From an uncultured Bacteroidota bacterium (GTDB lineage Bacteria > Bacteroidota > Bacteroidia > Flavobacteriales > Flavobacteriaceae): a stretch of DNA of 52,512 nucleotides. Position 1 is the stretch's first letter. Each line of letters starts with the position of its first letter. The stretch is taken from NCBI GenBank assembly GCA_902598305.1, contig CACKBL010000013.1, positions 1-52,512 of the forward strand. The letters are read 5' to 3'. This document shows positions 1 through 10,694 of the stretch, piece by piece. Made by a program: the position numbers and the translations under genes. The notes under the pieces were generated by a model. It did not search any database. It saw only the letters and a list, made by a program, of their open reading frames with translations, and was not told the origin of the DNA.

Positions 1-1
1 A

Positions 2-1717
2 TTAGTTCATGCAACAGAAGAAATAAATGATTCAGTTTCTCAATTAATTGATACTTTACCAATAGAATCCATAGAGGTAAGGTCACCCTTAACTTGTGAA
101 GCCAAGAGAGGTATTTGTTCCTCTTGTTATGGCCGTAATTTAGCAACTGGAAAAATGGTTCAAAAGGGTGAGGCTGTCGGTGTAGTTGCTGCTCAGTCTA
201 TCGGAGAACCTGGAACACAATTAACGCTTAGAACCTTTCATGTAGGTGGTGTTGCTGGAAATATATCAGAGGAAAGCCAATTGTTTTCTAAACATGATGG
301 AATTGCTAAGATAGATGATCTAAAAATTGTAAAATCGCCTGATAATGATGGGAAAGCATCAAATACTGTGATTTCCAGAACTACTGAGATTCATATTATT
401 GATCAAGATTCTAAAAATATATTAAGTTCTAATATAATTCCTTATGGCTCAACTTTAAATATAAAAAATGGTGCCAAGGTTAAAAAAGATGATTTAATAT
501 GTTCTTGGGATCCATTTAATGGGGTGATAGTGTCCGAATTTTCAGGTAAAATATCTTATGAAAATATTGAAGCTGGTACAACTTACCAAGTTGAAATAGA
601 TGAACAAACGGGATTTCAAGAAAAAGTAATTTCAGAATCAAGAAATAAAAAACTTATACCAACTCTTTTAATCCTGAATAGTAAAGGTGAAACCCTGAGA
701 TCTTACAATTTACCTGTAGGTGCTCACTTGATAGTAGATGACAATGAAAAGATTAAAGAGGGTAAAATATTAGTTAAAATACCAAGAAAATCTGCCAAAT
801 CAGGTGACATTACTGGAGGTCTTCCGAGGGTTACCGAACTCTTTGAAGCAAGAAATCCATCTAACCCTGCAGTTGTCTCTGAAATTGATGGTGTCGTTTC
901 ATTTGGAAAAATTAAAAGAGGTAATAGAGAAATAATAGTAAAGTCTAAGTTTGATGATGTTAAAAAATACTTAGTTAAACTATCAAATCAGATTTTAGTA
1001 CAAGAAAATGATTTCGTAAAAGCTGGTATGCCTTTATCAGATGGTTCAATAACTCCTGTTGATATACTCAAGATAAAAGGACCTTCAGCAGTGCAACAGT
1101 ATTTAGTTAACGAAGTCCAAGAGGTTTATAGATTACAAGGTGTAAAAATTAATGATAAACATTTTGAAGTTGTTGTTAGGCAGATGATGAGAAAAGTTAA
1201 AATTAATGATCCTGGAGACACTTTATTTTTGGAAGATCAATTAATTCACAAGGACGACTTTATTAATGAAAACGATTCTTTATTTGGTAAAAAAGTAGTT
1301 GAAGAGATTGGGGATTCTGTAAATCTTAAATTGGGGCAAATGATATCATCACGTAATTTGAGAGATGAGAATTCACTTTTGAAGAGAGAGGGCAAAAATG
1401 TTGTGACTGCAAGAGATGCCAAGCCGGCAACAGCTACGCCTGAACTACAGGGAATTACAAGAGCATCGTTGCAAACTAAATCCTTTATTTCAGCAGCCTC
1501 ATTCCAAGAAACAACAAAAGTTTTAAATGAAGCTGCTGTAAATGGAAAAGAAGATAATTTGGGGGGATTAAAGGAAAATGTAATAGTTGGACATAAAATC
1601 CCTGCTGGAACAGGTTTGCGTGAGTATAATGATGTTATAGTTGGATCTAAAGATGAATATACAAGTCTGCTTGTAAATAAGGAAGAGGAAGAAGAACAGG
1701 AAAAATTTAAAATATAA
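2..1717 (+). CDS. rpoC: DNA-directed RNA polymerase subunit beta' (3' part)
   Basis: The reading frame is open from base 2, so the gene begins before the window; 571 codons of the C-terminal part are present. Fragment residues 32-44 hold a zinc-binding set ([13 protein letters not shown], cysteines 32, 39 and 42; the fourth ligand lies upstream). The trigger-loop region follows at about residues 59-80, with [18 protein letters not shown]. Near the end, [20 protein letters not shown] matches the conserved C-terminal region that contacts omega. The very C-terminus is a short acidic stretch. The subunit forms part of the active centre and clamp of RNA polymerase. The stop lies 4 nt before the DUF3467 gene, so the two are probably co-transcribed. 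Unlike in many bacteria, rpsL does not follow; it lies about 16 kb away. Confidence 0.97.
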   Translation, partial: LVHATEEINDSVSQLIDTLPIESIEVRSPLTCEAKRGICSSCYGRNLATGKMVQKGEAVGVVAAQSIGEPGTQLTLRTFHVGGVAGNISEESQLFSKHDGIAKIDDLKIVKSPDNDGKASNTVISRTTEIHIIDQDSKNILSSNIIPYGSTLNIKNGAKVKKDDLICSWDPFNGVIVSEFSGKISYENIEAGTTYQVEIDEQTGFQEKVISESRNKKLIPTLLILNSKGETLRSYNLPVGAHLIVDDNEKIKEGKILVKIPRKSAKSGDITGGLPRVTELFEARNPSNPAVVSEIDGVVSFGKIKRGNREIIVKSKFDDVKKYLVKLSNQILVQENDFVKAGMPLSDGSITPVDILKIKGPSAVQQYLVNEVQEVYRLQGVKINDKHFEVVVRQMMRKVKINDPGDTLFLEDQLIHKDDFINENDSLFGKKVVEEIGDSVNLKLGQMISSRNLRDENSLLKREGKNVVTARDAKPATATPELQGITRASLQTKSFISAASFQETTKVLNEAAVNGKEDNLGGLKENVIVGHKIPAGTGLREYNDVIVGSKDEYTSLLVNKEEEEEQEKFKI

Positions 1718-1721
1718 ATTT

Positions 1722-2030
1722 ATGACCAAGGAGTCAAATAATAAAAAAATAGATATAGAATTAGATAACAACACTATAGACGGGGTGTATAGTAATCTCG
1801 TAGTTATTAATCACTCATCATCAGAATTTATTTTAGACTTCGTTATAATAACCCCTGGTGCCCCGAAGGCTAAGGTTAAGTCAAGAGTCATTTTAACTCC
1901 TGAGCACGCTAAAAGGTTAAATTATGCATTAAATGAAAATATATCAAGGTTTGAGCAAACGTCTGGTGAAATTGAAATTAAAGAAAATAAAAATATTCCA
2001 ATAAACTTTGGTCCTAAAGGAGAGGCTTAA
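1722..2030 (+). CDS. DUF3467 family protein
   Basis: A 102-residue soluble protein with no signal peptide or membrane segment. The body has the pattern I know for DUF3467: GVYSNLVVINHSSSEFILDF, then PGAPKAKVKSRVILTPEHAK, then a short helix and a C-terminal segment beginning with GEIEIKE. The biochemical function of the family is unknown to me. The start ATG lies 4 nt after the rpoC stop, which suggests co-transcription and perhaps translational coupling with RNA polymerase. I recall the same placement behind rpoC in other Bacteroidota, but could not check that here. The 3' end overlaps the convergent rpe gene by 3 bp. Confidence 0.85.
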   Translation: MTKESNNKKIDIELDNNTIDGVYSNLVVINHSSSEFILDFVIITPGAPKAKVKSRVILTPEHAKRLNYALNENISRFEQTSGEIEIKENKNIPINFGPKGEA

Positions 2031-2677
2031 ATTTTTTTAAGTGAATTAATATTTTTTTGAGGATTATCTGACTTAAATATAAAGTTTCCAGCTACAAGTA
2101 TGTCAGCGCCAAACTCAACAAGCTTTTTTGCATTTATTATGTTGACTCCTCCATCAACTTGAATTTTACAGTTAGATTTTTTTTCTAGAATTATTTTCTT
2201 TAGTTTTTTAACTTTATTGTATGAGTTTTCAATAAAATTCTGACCACTAAATCCTGGATTTACACTCATTACACAAACTATATCAATATCATTTATAATC
2301 TCACTTAAATGATTGACATCTGTGTGTGGATTGATTGCTACGCCTGCCATAACTCCCTTTGATTTAATTTCTTGAATTGTTCTGTGAAGATGTCTACTTG
2401 CTTCCAAATGAATAGTTAATACTTTGGTGTTATATTTTAAAAATTTTTCGATATACCTTTCTGGTTTTGATATCATTAAGTGAATATCCAGCGGTTTATT
2501 TGAAATAGCATTAATGCTATCAATTATTGGCATACCAAATGAAATATTTGGTACATAGTGACCATCCATAACGTCTATATGTACCCAATCCGCTTTACTA
2601 CTGTTGAGCATTGAGATGTCATTTGCTAAATTTCCAAAGTCGGCAGATAAAATTGATGGTGCGACAATATTTGACAT
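2027..2677 (-). CDS. rpe: Ribulose-phosphate 3-epimerase
   Basis: The product (216 aa) interconverts D-ribulose 5-phosphate and D-xylulose 5-phosphate in the pentose phosphate pathway. It shows the TIM-barrel signatures of the family: APSILSADF at the N-terminus, HIDVMDGHYVPN with metal-binding His and Asp residues, HLM in the next strand, VNPGFSGQ in the phosphate-binding region, and QVDGGVN with the second catalytic Asp. I place the start at the ATG giving MSNIVAPS rather than at a TTG two codons upstream. The gene lies 14 nt downstream of rpoD on the same strand and ends in a 3-bp convergent overlap with the DUF3467 gene. Confidence 0.95.
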   Translation of the reverse strand: MSNIVAPSILSADFGNLANDISMLNSSKADWVHIDVMDGHYVPNISFGMPIIDSINAISNKPLDIHLMISKPERYIEKFLKYNTKVLTIHLEASRHLHRTIQEIKSKGVMAGVAINPHTDVNHLSEIINDIDIVCVMSVNPGFSGQNFIENSYNKVKKLKKIILEKKSNCKIQVDGGVNIINAKKLVEFGADILVAGNFIFKSDNPQKNINSLKKI

Positions 2678-2691
2678 ACCCAATTACGAAA

Positions 2692-3555
2692 TTAACCCAA
2701 ATAAGTTTTAAGTATTTTACTTCTAGATGTATGTTTGAGTCTTCTTATTGCTTTTTCTTTTATTTGTCTTACTCTTTCTCTTGTAAGATCAAAAGTTTCT
2801 CCTATTTCTTCTAGGGTCATTGCATGTTGTTCTCCTAGACCAAAATAAAGTCTAACAACGTCAGCTTCTCTAGGTGTAAGCGTTTCTAGGGCACGTTCAA
2901 TTTCAGTCTTAAGTGATTCATGCAACAAGGATCTATCCGGATTTGGAGATTCACCACTATTAAGAACATCATAAAGATTTGAATCCTCACCTTCAACTAA
3001 GGGAGCATCCATAGAAACATGTCTACCGGAATTTTTAAGAGATTCTTTAACATCATTAACAGTCATATCTAATTCTTTCGCAATTTCTTCAGCAGAGGGT
3101 TCTCTTTCGTGCGCTTGCTCAAGGAAAGCAAAAGTTTTATTGATTTTATTTATAGATCCTATTTTATTTAATGGCAGTCTAACAATTCTCGATTGTTCAG
3201 CAAGTGCTTGTAATATGGATTGTCTAATCCACCAGACAGCATATGAAATGAATTTAAAACCTCTTGTTTCATCAAATCTTTTTGCTGCTTTAATTAATCC
3301 TAAGTTACCTTCGTTTATAAGATCAGGTAAAGTTAAACCTTGGTTTTGGTACTGTTTCGCGACAGAAACAACAAATCTTAGATTAGCTTTTGTCAACACT
3401 TCAAGCGCAATCTGGTCTCCTTTTTTGATTCTTTGTGCCAACTCAACTTCTTGTTCAGCTGTAATCAAATCAACTTTCCCTATCTCTTGAAGATACTTAT
3501 CTAGTGAAGCAGTTTCTCTATTAGTTACCTGTTTTGTTATTTTTAATTGTCTCAT
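2692..3555 (-). CDS. rpoD: Primary RNA polymerase sigma factor (sigma-70 family)
   Basis: A 287-residue primary sigma factor, much shorter than the E. coli protein because region 1.1 and the non-conserved insert are absent; this is the usual form in Bacteroidota. Region 1.2 begins at about residue 16 ([10 protein letters not shown]). Region 2 follows with [35 protein letters not shown] and [10 protein letters not shown], the core-binding and -10 recognition helices. Region 3 has EQSRIVRLP. Region 4.2 at about residues 246-275 is the helix-turn-helix ([20 protein letters not shown]). A TAAATTTG box sits 46 bp upstream, just past the end of pnp, so the gene may have its own promoter of the class it recognises. 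It may be co-transcribed with rpe, 14 nt downstream. Confidence 0.96.
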   Translation of the reverse strand: MRQLKITKQVTNRETASLDKYLQEIGKVDLITAEQEVELAQRIKKGDQIALEVLTKANLRFVVSVAKQYQNQGLTLPDLINEGNLGLIKAAKRFDETRGFKFISYAVWWIRQSILQALAEQSRIVRLPLNKIGSINKINKTFAFLEQAHEREPSAEEIAKELDMTVNDVKESLKNSGRHVSMDAPLVEGEDSNLYDVLNSGESPNPDRSLLHESLKTEIERALETLTPREADVVRLYFGLGEQHAMTLEEIGETFDLTRERVRQIKEKAIRRLKHTSRSKILKTYLG

Positions 3556-3601
3556 AAAAAAGTTATTATACTAGTATTACGAAAAAAAAACTTATTTGTT
3601 A

Positions 3602-3609
3602 CAAATTTA
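3602..3609 (-). promoter_or_regulatory. Candidate -7 promoter box upstream of rpoD
   Basis: On the minus strand this reads TAAATTTG, a perfect match to the Bacteroidota TAnnTTTG element. It lies between the pnp stop and the rpoD start, leaving a leader of about 40 nt. I see no clear TTTG at the -33 position, so the call rests on the -7 box and its placement alone. In DNA this AT-rich, chance matches are expected. Confidence 0.4.
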
Positions 3610-3624
3610 AAATTTATTTTATTC

Positions 3625-5745
3625 TTAATTCTTTCTTTCTGGTCTGGGAAGAAGTACTTTTCTAGAAACTTTAGGTTTTCTCGTTTTTGGATCAATTCCA
3701 AAATATTTAACTTGAAATTCATCACCCAAGTTAATTTCATCAGTTACGTTATCAATTCTATCCCAAGATATTTCAGATATATGTAATAATACTTCATTAC
3801 CTGGGACAAATTCTACTACTGCTCCAAAATCAAGTATTTTAATTACTTTAACATCATATATTTCCCCTTGTTTAGGTTTGAAAGTAATGTTATCTATTTT
3901 TTTTAAGGCTGAATCTATTTTGTCTTGATTAACACCCAAAATTTCAATAACTCCCTCGTCACCATCTTCTTCAATAACAATTGTTGTTTCTGTATCTTTT
4001 TGCATTTCTTGGATTGTCTTACCACCAGGACCAATTACTGCTCCAATAAACTCATTTGGAATTCTCAACGTAACCATTTTAGGAGCGTGTGATTTTACAG
4101 AACTGTTATACTGACTTATTGTTTTTGACATATTTTTTAAAATATGTAGACGTCCATCTTTAGCTTGGTTGAGAGCTTTTGTTAATATTTCATATGACAG
4201 ACCTTTTATCTTTATATCCATTTGACAGGCAGTAATTCCTTCTGTAGTACCTGTAACTTTAAAATCCATATCTCCAAGATGGTCCTCATCACCTAAAATA
4301 TCACTAAGAACAGCATGTCTTTTTCCATCAGAAATTAGCCCCATTGCAATTCCTGACACAGCTCTTTTTATTTTGACACCAGCATCCATTAAAGCCATCG
4401 TACCGGAACAGACTGTAGCCATAGATGATGACCCATTCGATTCTAAAATTTCACTTACTACTCTTACGGTGTAAGGGCAATCATCAGGTATCATGTTTTT
4501 TAGCGCTCTTTGGGCTAAATTTCCGTGGCCTACTTCTCTTCTAGAAGTTCCTCTTAGAGGTCTAGCTTCTCCTGTTGAAAAGGGCGGAAAATTATAATGA
4601 AGATAAAATCTCTCTTCTCCTTCATAAGATGGCATATCGATTTGATTTGCTTCTCTTGAAGTACCAAGAGTGACAGTTGCTAAGGATTGTGTTTCCCCTC
4701 TAGAAAAAATAGAAGACCCGTGGGTGGATGGTAGATAATCTACCTCGCTCCATATCGGTCTAATTTCATCGGTTGATCTTCCATCAAGCCTCAAACCTTC
4801 GCTTAAAACTAATTCCCTAACTGCTTCCTTTTGAACTTTAGAGAAGTATTTTTTAACCAAAAGAAGTCTTTCGTCTTCATTGTCTTCGTCCGAATATTTC
4901 TCAATTATTTCATCTTTTAATTCATTAAATGATTTCGATCTTTCCTCTTTTTTAGTTCCTTTTTTAGCTATATCATAGCATTTTTGATAGGCTTTTTTTA
5001 AAATTTGTTGATAAAGCTCATCATCATTTTCTTCAAGTTCATATTCTCGTGTTTCTTTTGCTCCAGCTTTTTTAACAAGATTAAATTGGGCTTTGATTTG
5101 ATTTTTAATTGCATCATGAGCAATTTTGATAGCATCAATCATTTCATTTTCAGAGCATTCTTTCATTTCTCCTTCTACCATCATAACAGAATCTTCAGAT
5201 GCACCAACCACCATGTCCATGTCAGAATTTATCAATTGTTCCCTGTTTGGATTTATAATAAATTCTCCGTTTATTCTACCTATTCTTACTTCTGATATTG
5301 GACATTCAATGGGAATATCACTTAATTGAATTGCTGCTGAAGCTGCAAGGCCTGCTAAAGCGTCTGGCATAACATCTGGGTCATTTGACATAAGTTGAAT
5401 CATAACTTGAACCTCATTGTGGTAATCTGAAGGGAAAAGGGGTCTCAAGACTCTATCAACTAACCTCATAGTTAAAATTTCCCCGTCACTGGGTCTGGCC
5501 TCCCTTTTAAAAAAACCTCCAGGATATCTTCCTGCAGATGCAAATTTTTCTCTGTAATCTACTGTCAAAGGTAAAAAATCAACTTGCGCAGAATTATAAT
5601 TAGAGACCACTGTACAAAGTAGCATGCAATTTCCAGTCTTGACCATAACAGAGCCGTGGGCTTGTTTAGCTAGTTTACCGGTTTCTAAAATAATCTTTCT
5701 TCCATCTTTTAAATGGATTTCCTCTGTAAATGTTTTTGGAATCAT
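3625..5745 (-). CDS. pnp: Polyribonucleotide nucleotidyltransferase (PNPase)
   Basis: The product (706 aa) is the phosphorolytic 3'-5' exoribonuclease of bacterial mRNA decay. The domain order is standard: a first RNase PH-like core (residues about 5-220, including [30 protein letters not shown]), an all-helical linker, and a second, catalytic RNase PH core (about 315-540, with [17 protein letters not shown] and GLISDG). A KH domain follows near 555-615 ([11 protein letters not shown]), then an S1 RNA-binding domain ([20 protein letters not shown]). Length and domains are those of an intact enzyme. It follows rpsO on the same strand with a 70-nt gap, the classical rpsO-pnp order, in which the two genes are often co-transcribed. 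Confidence 0.97.
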   Translation of the reverse strand: MIPKTFTEEIHLKDGRKIILETGKLAKQAHGSVMVKTGNCMLLCTVVSNYNSAQVDFLPLTVDYREKFASAGRYPGGFFKREARPSDGEILTMRLVDRVLRPLFPSDYHNEVQVMIQLMSNDPDVMPDALAGLAASAAIQLSDIPIECPISEVRIGRINGEFIINPNREQLINSDMDMVVGASEDSVMMVEGEMKECSENEMIDAIKIAHDAIKNQIKAQFNLVKKAGAKETREYELEENDDELYQQILKKAYQKCYDIAKKGTKKEERSKSFNELKDEIIEKYSDEDNEDERLLLVKKYFSKVQKEAVRELVLSEGLRLDGRSTDEIRPIWSEVDYLPSTHGSSIFSRGETQSLATVTLGTSREANQIDMPSYEGEERFYLHYNFPPFSTGEARPLRGTSRREVGHGNLAQRALKNMIPDDCPYTVRVVSEILESNGSSSMATVCSGTMALMDAGVKIKRAVSGIAMGLISDGKRHAVLSDILGDEDHLGDMDFKVTGTTEGITACQMDIKIKGLSYEILTKALNQAKDGRLHILKNMSKTISQYNSSVKSHAPKMVTLRIPNEFIGAVIGPGGKTIQEMQKDTETTIVIEEDGDEGVIEILGVNQDKIDSALKKIDNITFKPKQGEIYDVKVIKILDFGAVVEFVPGNEVLLHISEISWDRIDNVTDEINLGDEFQVKYFGIDPKTRKPKVSRKVLLPRPERKN

Positions 5746-5815
5746 AGTCTTTCATTTTATACCTTGAGAATGTTGTTTAGTAGAGGTATGTCAATGAAAT
5801 GTAATCAGTTAAATA

Positions 5816-6085
5816 TTATTTTCTTAATTTAAGTTTTTTAATTATGGAACGATAACGATCTATATTTTTGTTTTTTAGGTAATCTAAAAGGCTTTTCCTT
5901 TGACCAACCAATTTTACAAGTGATCTTTCTGTGTTAAAATCCTTTGGGTTTTTTTTAAGATGTAGAGAGAGATGATTTATTCTATAAGTAAAAAGGGCGA
6001 CCTGTCCTTCTGCAGAACCAGTATCTTTTTTAGATGAACCATTTTCTTTAAAAATTTCTTCTTTTTTTATTTTAGTTAAGTACAT
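5816..6085 (-). CDS. rpsO: 30S ribosomal protein S15
   Basis: An 89-residue protein of normal S15 length, binding the central domain of 16S rRNA. The family signature is clear: DTGSAEGQVALFTYRINHL, LHLKKNPKDFNTERSLVKLV and RKSLLDYLKNKN. It sits directly upstream of pnp. A perfect TAnnTTTG box is found 20 bp before the start, so this is probably the first gene of an rpsO-pnp unit. Confidence 0.96.
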   Translation of the reverse strand: MYLTKIKKEEIFKENGSSKKDTGSAEGQVALFTYRINHLSLHLKKNPKDFNTERSLVKLVGQRKSLLDYLKNKNIDRYRSIIKKLKLRK

Positions 6086-6104
6086 TATTAAACCTTTAGG
6101 ATTG

Positions 6105-6112
6105 CAAATATA
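6105..6112 (-). promoter_or_regulatory. Candidate -7 promoter box for rpsO-pnp
   Basis: On the minus strand the sequence is TATATTTG, an exact fit to TAnnTTTG, in the 47-bp gap between the accD stop and the rpsO start. The transcript would begin some 10-15 nt before the rpsO ATG. A TTTG is present upstream (6125-6128), but only 12 bp away, which is short for a -33 element. The call therefore depends on the -7 box and its intergenic position. Confidence 0.45.
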
Positions 6113-6132
6113 AATTAAAATTTACAAATTTC

Positions 6133-6990
6133 TTATATCCTTACAGGCTTATTAAGAATTAAGTCCAAGTATAAATTAATCTTGTCCTTTAAATTTTTTC
6201 TATGGGATATAAAATCTAAAAAACCTTTTTCTAATAGAAACTCGCTTTTTTGAAAACTTTCTGGCAAATCTTTTCCTGTAGTGTCTTTTACAACTCTTGG
6301 CCCAGCAAAACCTATAAGTGCACCTGGCTCAGAAATATTAATGTCACCTAGCATCGCAAAAGATGCAGTAGTTCCTCCAAATGTAGGATCGGTACATAAG
6401 GAAATATAAGGTATTTTTGCCTCAGAAAGACGATTTAAGAAACTACTAATTTTTGCCATTTGCATTAATGAAAAGGCCCCTTCCATCATTCTAGCCCCCC
6501 CAGATTTAGAAATTATTAATAGGGGAATCTTATTTTCTATTGCATAAAGAATAGATTTACTGATTTTTTCCCCTACTACAGAACCCATTGAGCCACCAAT
6601 AAATCTAAAATCCATGCAGGCTATTACAATCATTTTACCTTTAGATTTTCCAATTGCAGTTCTGACCGCATCGGTCAGACCGGATTTTTTCTTTTCTTCC
6701 TTTATCCTCTGACTATAACTCTTGGTATCTGTAAAGTTTAAAAAATCCACTGAAGTGACAGAGTTATTAATTTCTTTGTATCCTGAATCATCAAATAAAA
6801 TTTTAAAATACTCCTCGCTTCCTATTCTAACATGATATTCGTCTTCTGGACTAACAAAAAAATTATCTTCAAGTTCTTGAGTTTCAATAATTTTTCCCGT
6901 AGGAGTTTTGTACCATAGACCTTTCGGTATGTCTTTCTTTTCCTCTGTTTTTGTTTGTATTCCTTTTTCACTTCTTTTAAACCAACTCAT
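6133..6990 (-). CDS. accD: Acetyl-CoA carboxylase carboxyltransferase subunit beta
   Basis: The 285-residue product is the beta half of the carboxyltransferase that moves the carboxyl group from biotin to acetyl-CoA, the first step of fatty acid synthesis. The crotonase-like core carries [38 protein letters not shown] and [11 protein letters not shown]. The N-terminus aligns with the AccD zinc ribbon, but all four expected cysteines are replaced: T29 and G32 in [11 protein letters not shown]47 and D50 in VSPEDEYH. The fold around them is otherwise conserved and the frame is intact, so this is a zinc-free variant rather than a broken gene. I recall the same loss in other flavobacteria. It is 7 nt downstream of fbaA and probably in one operon with it. 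accA is not in the window. Confidence 0.95.
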   Translation of the reverse strand: MSWFKRSEKGIQTKTEEKKDIPKGLWYKTPTGKIIETQELEDNFFVSPEDEYHVRIGSEEYFKILFDDSGYKEINNSVTSVDFLNFTDTKSYSQRIKEEKKKSGLTDAVRTAIGKSKGKMIVIACMDFRFIGGSMGSVVGEKISKSILYAIENKIPLLIISKSGGARMMEGAFSLMQMAKISSFLNRLSEAKIPYISLCTDPTFGGTTASFAMLGDINISEPGALIGFAGPRVVKDTTGKDLPESFQKSEFLLEKGFLDFISHRKNLKDKINLYLDLILNKPVRI

Positions 6991-6997
6991 AGTTAAA

Positions 6998-8074
6998 TTA
7001 TTTTATAGATAGTGTATCAATATTGTTTAAATCTTCAAAAGCTTTTTTTAGTCTATTTTTGAATGAAATTTCACCTTTTCTTAGCCAAACTCTTGGGTCA
7101 TAGTATTTTTTGTTTGGTTGATCAAAACCATCTGGATTTCCAATTTGAGATTTAAGATACTCATATTTTTCATTCATGTAATCTCTAATTGATTCGGTAA
7201 AGGCATATTGAAGATCTGTATCAATATTCATTTTAACAACTCCATAGCTTATAGCCTCTGTTATTTGATCTTTACTTGATCCTGAGCCACCATGAAAAAC
7301 AAAGTTGATAGTTTTTTTTGGAACTCCAAATTTATTTGAAATGAAGTCCTGGGATTCTTTTAAAATTTTGGGTGTCAATTTAACATTACCTGGACGGTAG
7401 ACTCCATGAACATTTCCAAATGCAGCAGCTACTGTAAATCTATCGCTTATTTTCACCAAATTTTCATAAGCAAATGCGACTTCTTCGGGTTGTGTGTAAA
7501 GTTTAGAAGTCTCAATGTCAGTATTATCCACTCCATCTTCTTCACCTCCTGTAACACCTAATTCGATTTCTAGACACATATCAATTTTTTTTAACCGATG
7601 AAGGTACTTTTTGCAAGTATCGATATTATCAATCAAGGGTTCGCTTGAAAGATCAATCATATGCGAACTAAATAATGGTTTACCATTTTTAGAAAAATGT
7701 GACTCACTTTCATTAATTAGACCATCTATCCATGGTAAGAGACTTCTTTCACAGTGATCAGTGTGTAAGATAACTGTAGCGGAGTAATTTTTTGCTAACT
7801 CATGAACATGTCTTGCCCCTGCTATAGCGCCTTTTATGGCTGCAATTTGATTATTATTATTTAAACCCTTTCCGGCATTAAAGTGAGACCCTCCATTCGA
7901 GAACTGAATTATTACAGGGCTGTTTAATTCAGAAGCAGTTTCCAAAACAGTATTAATTGTGTTGTTTCCTATAACATTTACTGCTGGTAGTGCATATTTA
8001 TTTAACTTAGCATGGTTGAAAATATCCTGAACTTCTTTTCCAGTCAATACACCTTTTGGGAAGATAGTTGACAT
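6998..8074 (-). CDS. fbaA: Class II fructose-bisphosphate aldolase
   Basis: A 358-residue zinc-dependent aldolase that splits fructose 1,6-bisphosphate into two triose phosphates, or joins them in gluconeogenesis. Class II features visible are [15 protein letters not shown] with the zinc-binding His and catalytic Asp, the metal-site strand [31 protein letters not shown] with another zinc His and the phosphate-binding Gly-Ser loop, and [15 protein letters not shown]. The length fits the longer FbaA type. accD follows after 7 nt. Confidence 0.96.
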   Translation of the reverse strand: MSTIFPKGVLTGKEVQDIFNHAKLNKYALPAVNVIGNNTINTVLETASELNSPVIIQFSNGGSHFNAGKGLNNNNQIAAIKGAIAGARHVHELAKNYSATVILHTDHCERSLLPWIDGLINESESHFSKNGKPLFSSHMIDLSSEPLIDNIDTCKKYLHRLKKIDMCLEIELGVTGGEEDGVDNTDIETSKLYTQPEEVAFAYENLVKISDRFTVAAAFGNVHGVYRPGNVKLTPKILKESQDFISNKFGVPKKTINFVFHGGSGSSKDQITEAISYGVVKMNIDTDLQYAFTESIRDYMNEKYEYLKSQIGNPDGFDQPNKKYYDPRVWLRKGEISFKNRLKKAFEDLNNIDTLSIK

Positions 8075-8113
8075 TGTTTTTGTGTTTTGGTGGATAAATT
8101 TAATTAAATTGAA

Positions 8114-10663
8114 CTAAAATGGAAAGTTAATTCCCACATTAAAAACAGCTTTTTTAAGATTCAACTGTGAAAACCATCTATCTGTTTTATTGAGAGATGG
8201 ATCATAAGTTTTAAATCCAGTATCTAGCCTAAATATAAAATAATCAAAGTCATACCTTAATCCAAAGCCAGATCCAATAGCTAATTCATTTAAATCTCTG
8301 AGACTATTAAAAACTTGTGTTTTATCAGACACATTATTTTTGAAATTCCAAATATTACCTGCGTCAATAAAAAAGGCACCGTTTAGTCTTTTAATAATTG
8401 GGTATCTGTATTCAACATTAAATGCGACTTTAAAATTTGCTTCATTAAATTCATTAAACCTATTGCTTGAACCAGGACCAAGTTTATAAGCTTGCCAGGC
8501 TCTGTTATCGTTGGAACCTCCAGCATAATAAGATCTTGTAAATGGAATAAAATTAGAATTTCCAAAAGGGATTGCAATACCTATAAATGTTCTTAATGCA
8601 AAAACCCTTTTAAATCCAACTGACCAATGTTTAATATAATCAACTTCGCTTTTAAAATATTGTGATGGCGCGAGATTAAAAATTTCACGATAACCGTTTT
8701 CATTTAGTTGAACACCTCCAAGTTTCATTCCAAGGCTTAGTAAACTTCCAACTAACTCAGATTTAAATTTAAATTGAGAGAAATTTTCATCTAAAATATT
8801 TTCTTGATTATTCTTTGAAAATGAAAGAGACGAGCCAACGATAAAATTATTTGCAGTTAATCTATTTTTCCTTTCGTTAATGTTTAAAATATTGGAGTAA
8901 ATCTCATCTTCTGGACCAACATTAGTATTTAAGCTTAATACATCATTTATAAAATCATCAGTTCCCGCTGGAATTAATAGATTATCCTCAGAATTAAAGT
9001 AAGTAGTATCTAAACCAAAAATTGTTTTAGAAATATTATTTAAACGTTCATATGAATTTCTATACACATTAAAATAATTGTTTGTAGCTCTGTTATCAAC
9101 ATATTCTATGTCAACTAACTTAAAATTTATTGACCTGGTTTTGTCAGGCTTCCAGTAATATTCAAAATTACCAGTAAATGTTTGCCTGTCTAACCCAATA
9201 TTCTCTTGAACAGATACTCCTAATGACATTCTAGTCTTAATGTAAAATTTATCAAAATAAATTCTTTTTAAAAACCTTGGGGCAATAGGTCTTGGAACTC
9301 TTAGCCCAAGATCTAAACCAACCTCGAACAAATTAAAAAAAGATGACTTTTCCTCTGCCACATCTCTGGAGGACCCAACTGCACCTTTCACACCAAATTC
9401 TAAAATTTCTGCACCTCTGAAAATATTTCTGCTTATTATAGATGAGCCTACAGATACTCCAATGTCTTGTATATTAGAATGCGACAAATCAAAATCAAAC
9501 CCTAGTGAGAACTTTTCTTTTGGGACTAAATAAATTTCAGCATCTAATTTTGTTGAATCAACAATATTTTCCTTATACACTATTGAAGGGTATTTGAATA
9601 TTTGAAGTTCATTAAAAAAATTATAGGTTTTTTTTCTATCATTTAGTCTGTAAGGTTTATTTTTTTTAATAGCTATTCCATTGCTTATAACTGTAGGGTT
9701 GTACTTAAGTTTCCCTACAGAAAAAACTTTTAGACCGTCAATATTAATTGAATCTGTGAAAATCCCGAAGTTTTGTTCTGGGTTGTCAACAAACACTGAA
9801 AGTGATTTAATTTTCTTAATAACATAAGGGACATCTAAAAGGAATTCTTGATTTCTAATCTTGGAATTTTTTATTTCTAATAAAATTGGAATTCTTTTAT
9901 CGATTCCACTACTGTCCTTAAAGGCCTTAAAACGAATGCTTCTTTGTTGAAAATTATAGATTCCATTATTACTAAATAAGTTGATTAACCTTTCTCTTTC
10001 TAGATTAAGTTTTTCTACTTCAAATGATTCACCCTTGATTAAAAGGCTCTCACTTTTGGTGGCTTTGTATATTGAATCTAAATCTTTAGAGAATATTATA
10101 TTTGAAACACTATCAATTAGAAATCTCTCTCCTGTAGTAATTGAATGTTTGATAATTACTTTTTTGTTTTTTATTTCGGATAAGGTTGATGTTGATTTAG
10201 AATTATAATATCCGAGATTGTCATAGTATTGTTTGAAAAGTTTATTAGTTAAGTTGATTTTAATTGAATCATATAATGATGGGGGTTCACCAATTTCTCG
10301 TAGCCAACTGTTAAATCCAACTTTGTATTTTTTTAACTGATAGACTTGTTTTGCAGAAATTAATTTTTCTAGTCTCAATCTTCTTTCCTCACTTTTATTT
10401 AGCCATTTTTCAAAATCTTGTTCCGCGTCTGGATTACTAAGATTATAAATCATCAATTTTAAAGGAATACCAAATACTTTTTTATTTACACTAGTTTTAG
10501 AGAGAATTGTAATGGGGTCTTGTTTAAGTTTTTTTCCATTTAACTCATAAATCTGTTTAGAAATTAATTTTTCATCATTATTTAATTGTTTTGTTACACT
10601 GCAACTACAAATTAAAATAGAGATAAAATTAATTATTATTATTTTTGAATTTGCTTGATTCAA
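8114..10663 (-). CDS. tamL: Omp85-family outer-membrane assembly lipoprotein (TamL-like)
   Basis: A large BamA/TamA-type protein, about 849 residues from the start I chose. The N-terminus has a hydrophobic stretch ending in ISILICSC, then SVTKQLNNDE, so Cys21 can be the lipidated residue; Bacteroidota TamL is known as a lipoprotein form of TamA. A POTRA-like region covers roughly the first half, and a 16-strand-type barrel the second. The barrel contains GGSNDNRAWQAYKLGPGS, the counterpart of the Omp85 loop motif, and ends in Phe. The longest frame begins at an ATG at 10726, inside the divergent methyltransferase gene. The TTG at 10663 instead places the signal sequence at the very N-terminus and leaves a 31-nt gap, so I prefer it. 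The likely role is insertion or assembly of outer-membrane components with an inner-membrane TamB partner, which is not seen here. Confidence 0.85.
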   Translation of the reverse strand: MNQANSKIIIINFISILICSCSVTKQLNNDEKLISKQIYELNGKKLKQDPITILSKTSVNKKVFGIPLKLMIYNLSNPDAEQDFEKWLNKSEERRLRLEKLISAKQVYQLKKYKVGFNSWLREIGEPPSLYDSIKINLTNKLFKQYYDNLGYYNSKSTSTLSEIKNKKVIIKHSITTGERFLIDSVSNIIFSKDLDSIYKATKSESLLIKGESFEVEKLNLERERLINLFSNNGIYNFQQRSIRFKAFKDSSGIDKRIPILLEIKNSKIRNQEFLLDVPYVIKKIKSLSVFVDNPEQNFGIFTDSINIDGLKVFSVGKLKYNPTVISNGIAIKKNKPYRLNDRKKTYNFFNELQIFKYPSIVYKENIVDSTKLDAEIYLVPKEKFSLGFDFDLSHSNIQDIGVSVGSSIISRNIFRGAEILEFGVKGAVGSSRDVAEEKSSFFNLFEVGLDLGLRVPRPIAPRFLKRIYFDKFYIKTRMSLGVSVQENIGLDRQTFTGNFEYYWKPDKTRSINFKLVDIEYVDNRATNNYFNVYRNSYERLNNISKTIFGLDTTYFNSEDNLLIPAGTDDFINDVLSLNTNVGPEDEIYSNILNINERKNRLTANNFIVGSSLSFSKNNQENILDENFSQFKFKSELVGSLLSLGMKLGGVQLNENGYREIFNLAPSQYFKSEVDYIKHWSVGFKRVFALRTFIGIAIPFGNSNFIPFTRSYYAGGSNDNRAWQAYKLGPGSSNRFNEFNEANFKVAFNVEYRYPIIKRLNGAFFIDAGNIWNFKNNVSDKTQVFNSLRDLNELAIGSGFGLRYDFDYFIFRLDTGFKTYDPSLNKTDRWFSQLNLKKAVFNVGINFPF

Positions 10664-10694
10664 TTCAGAATATTTAGGTAAAAATACATCATTT

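Noticed and set aside
3140-3490. Plus-strand open frame of 116 codons inside rpoD
   Set aside because: It lies opposite sigma region 2, whose protein sequence is strongly conserved; the frame has no family features.
5005-5329. Two plus-strand open frames inside pnp
   Set aside because: They are antisense to conserved pnp sequence, have no recognisable domain, and overlap each other in different frames.
6133-6990. accD as a pseudogene because the zinc ligands are gone
   Set aside because: The frame is intact, the carboxyltransferase core motifs are complete, and the residues around the lost ligands are conserved, so it looks like a functional variant.
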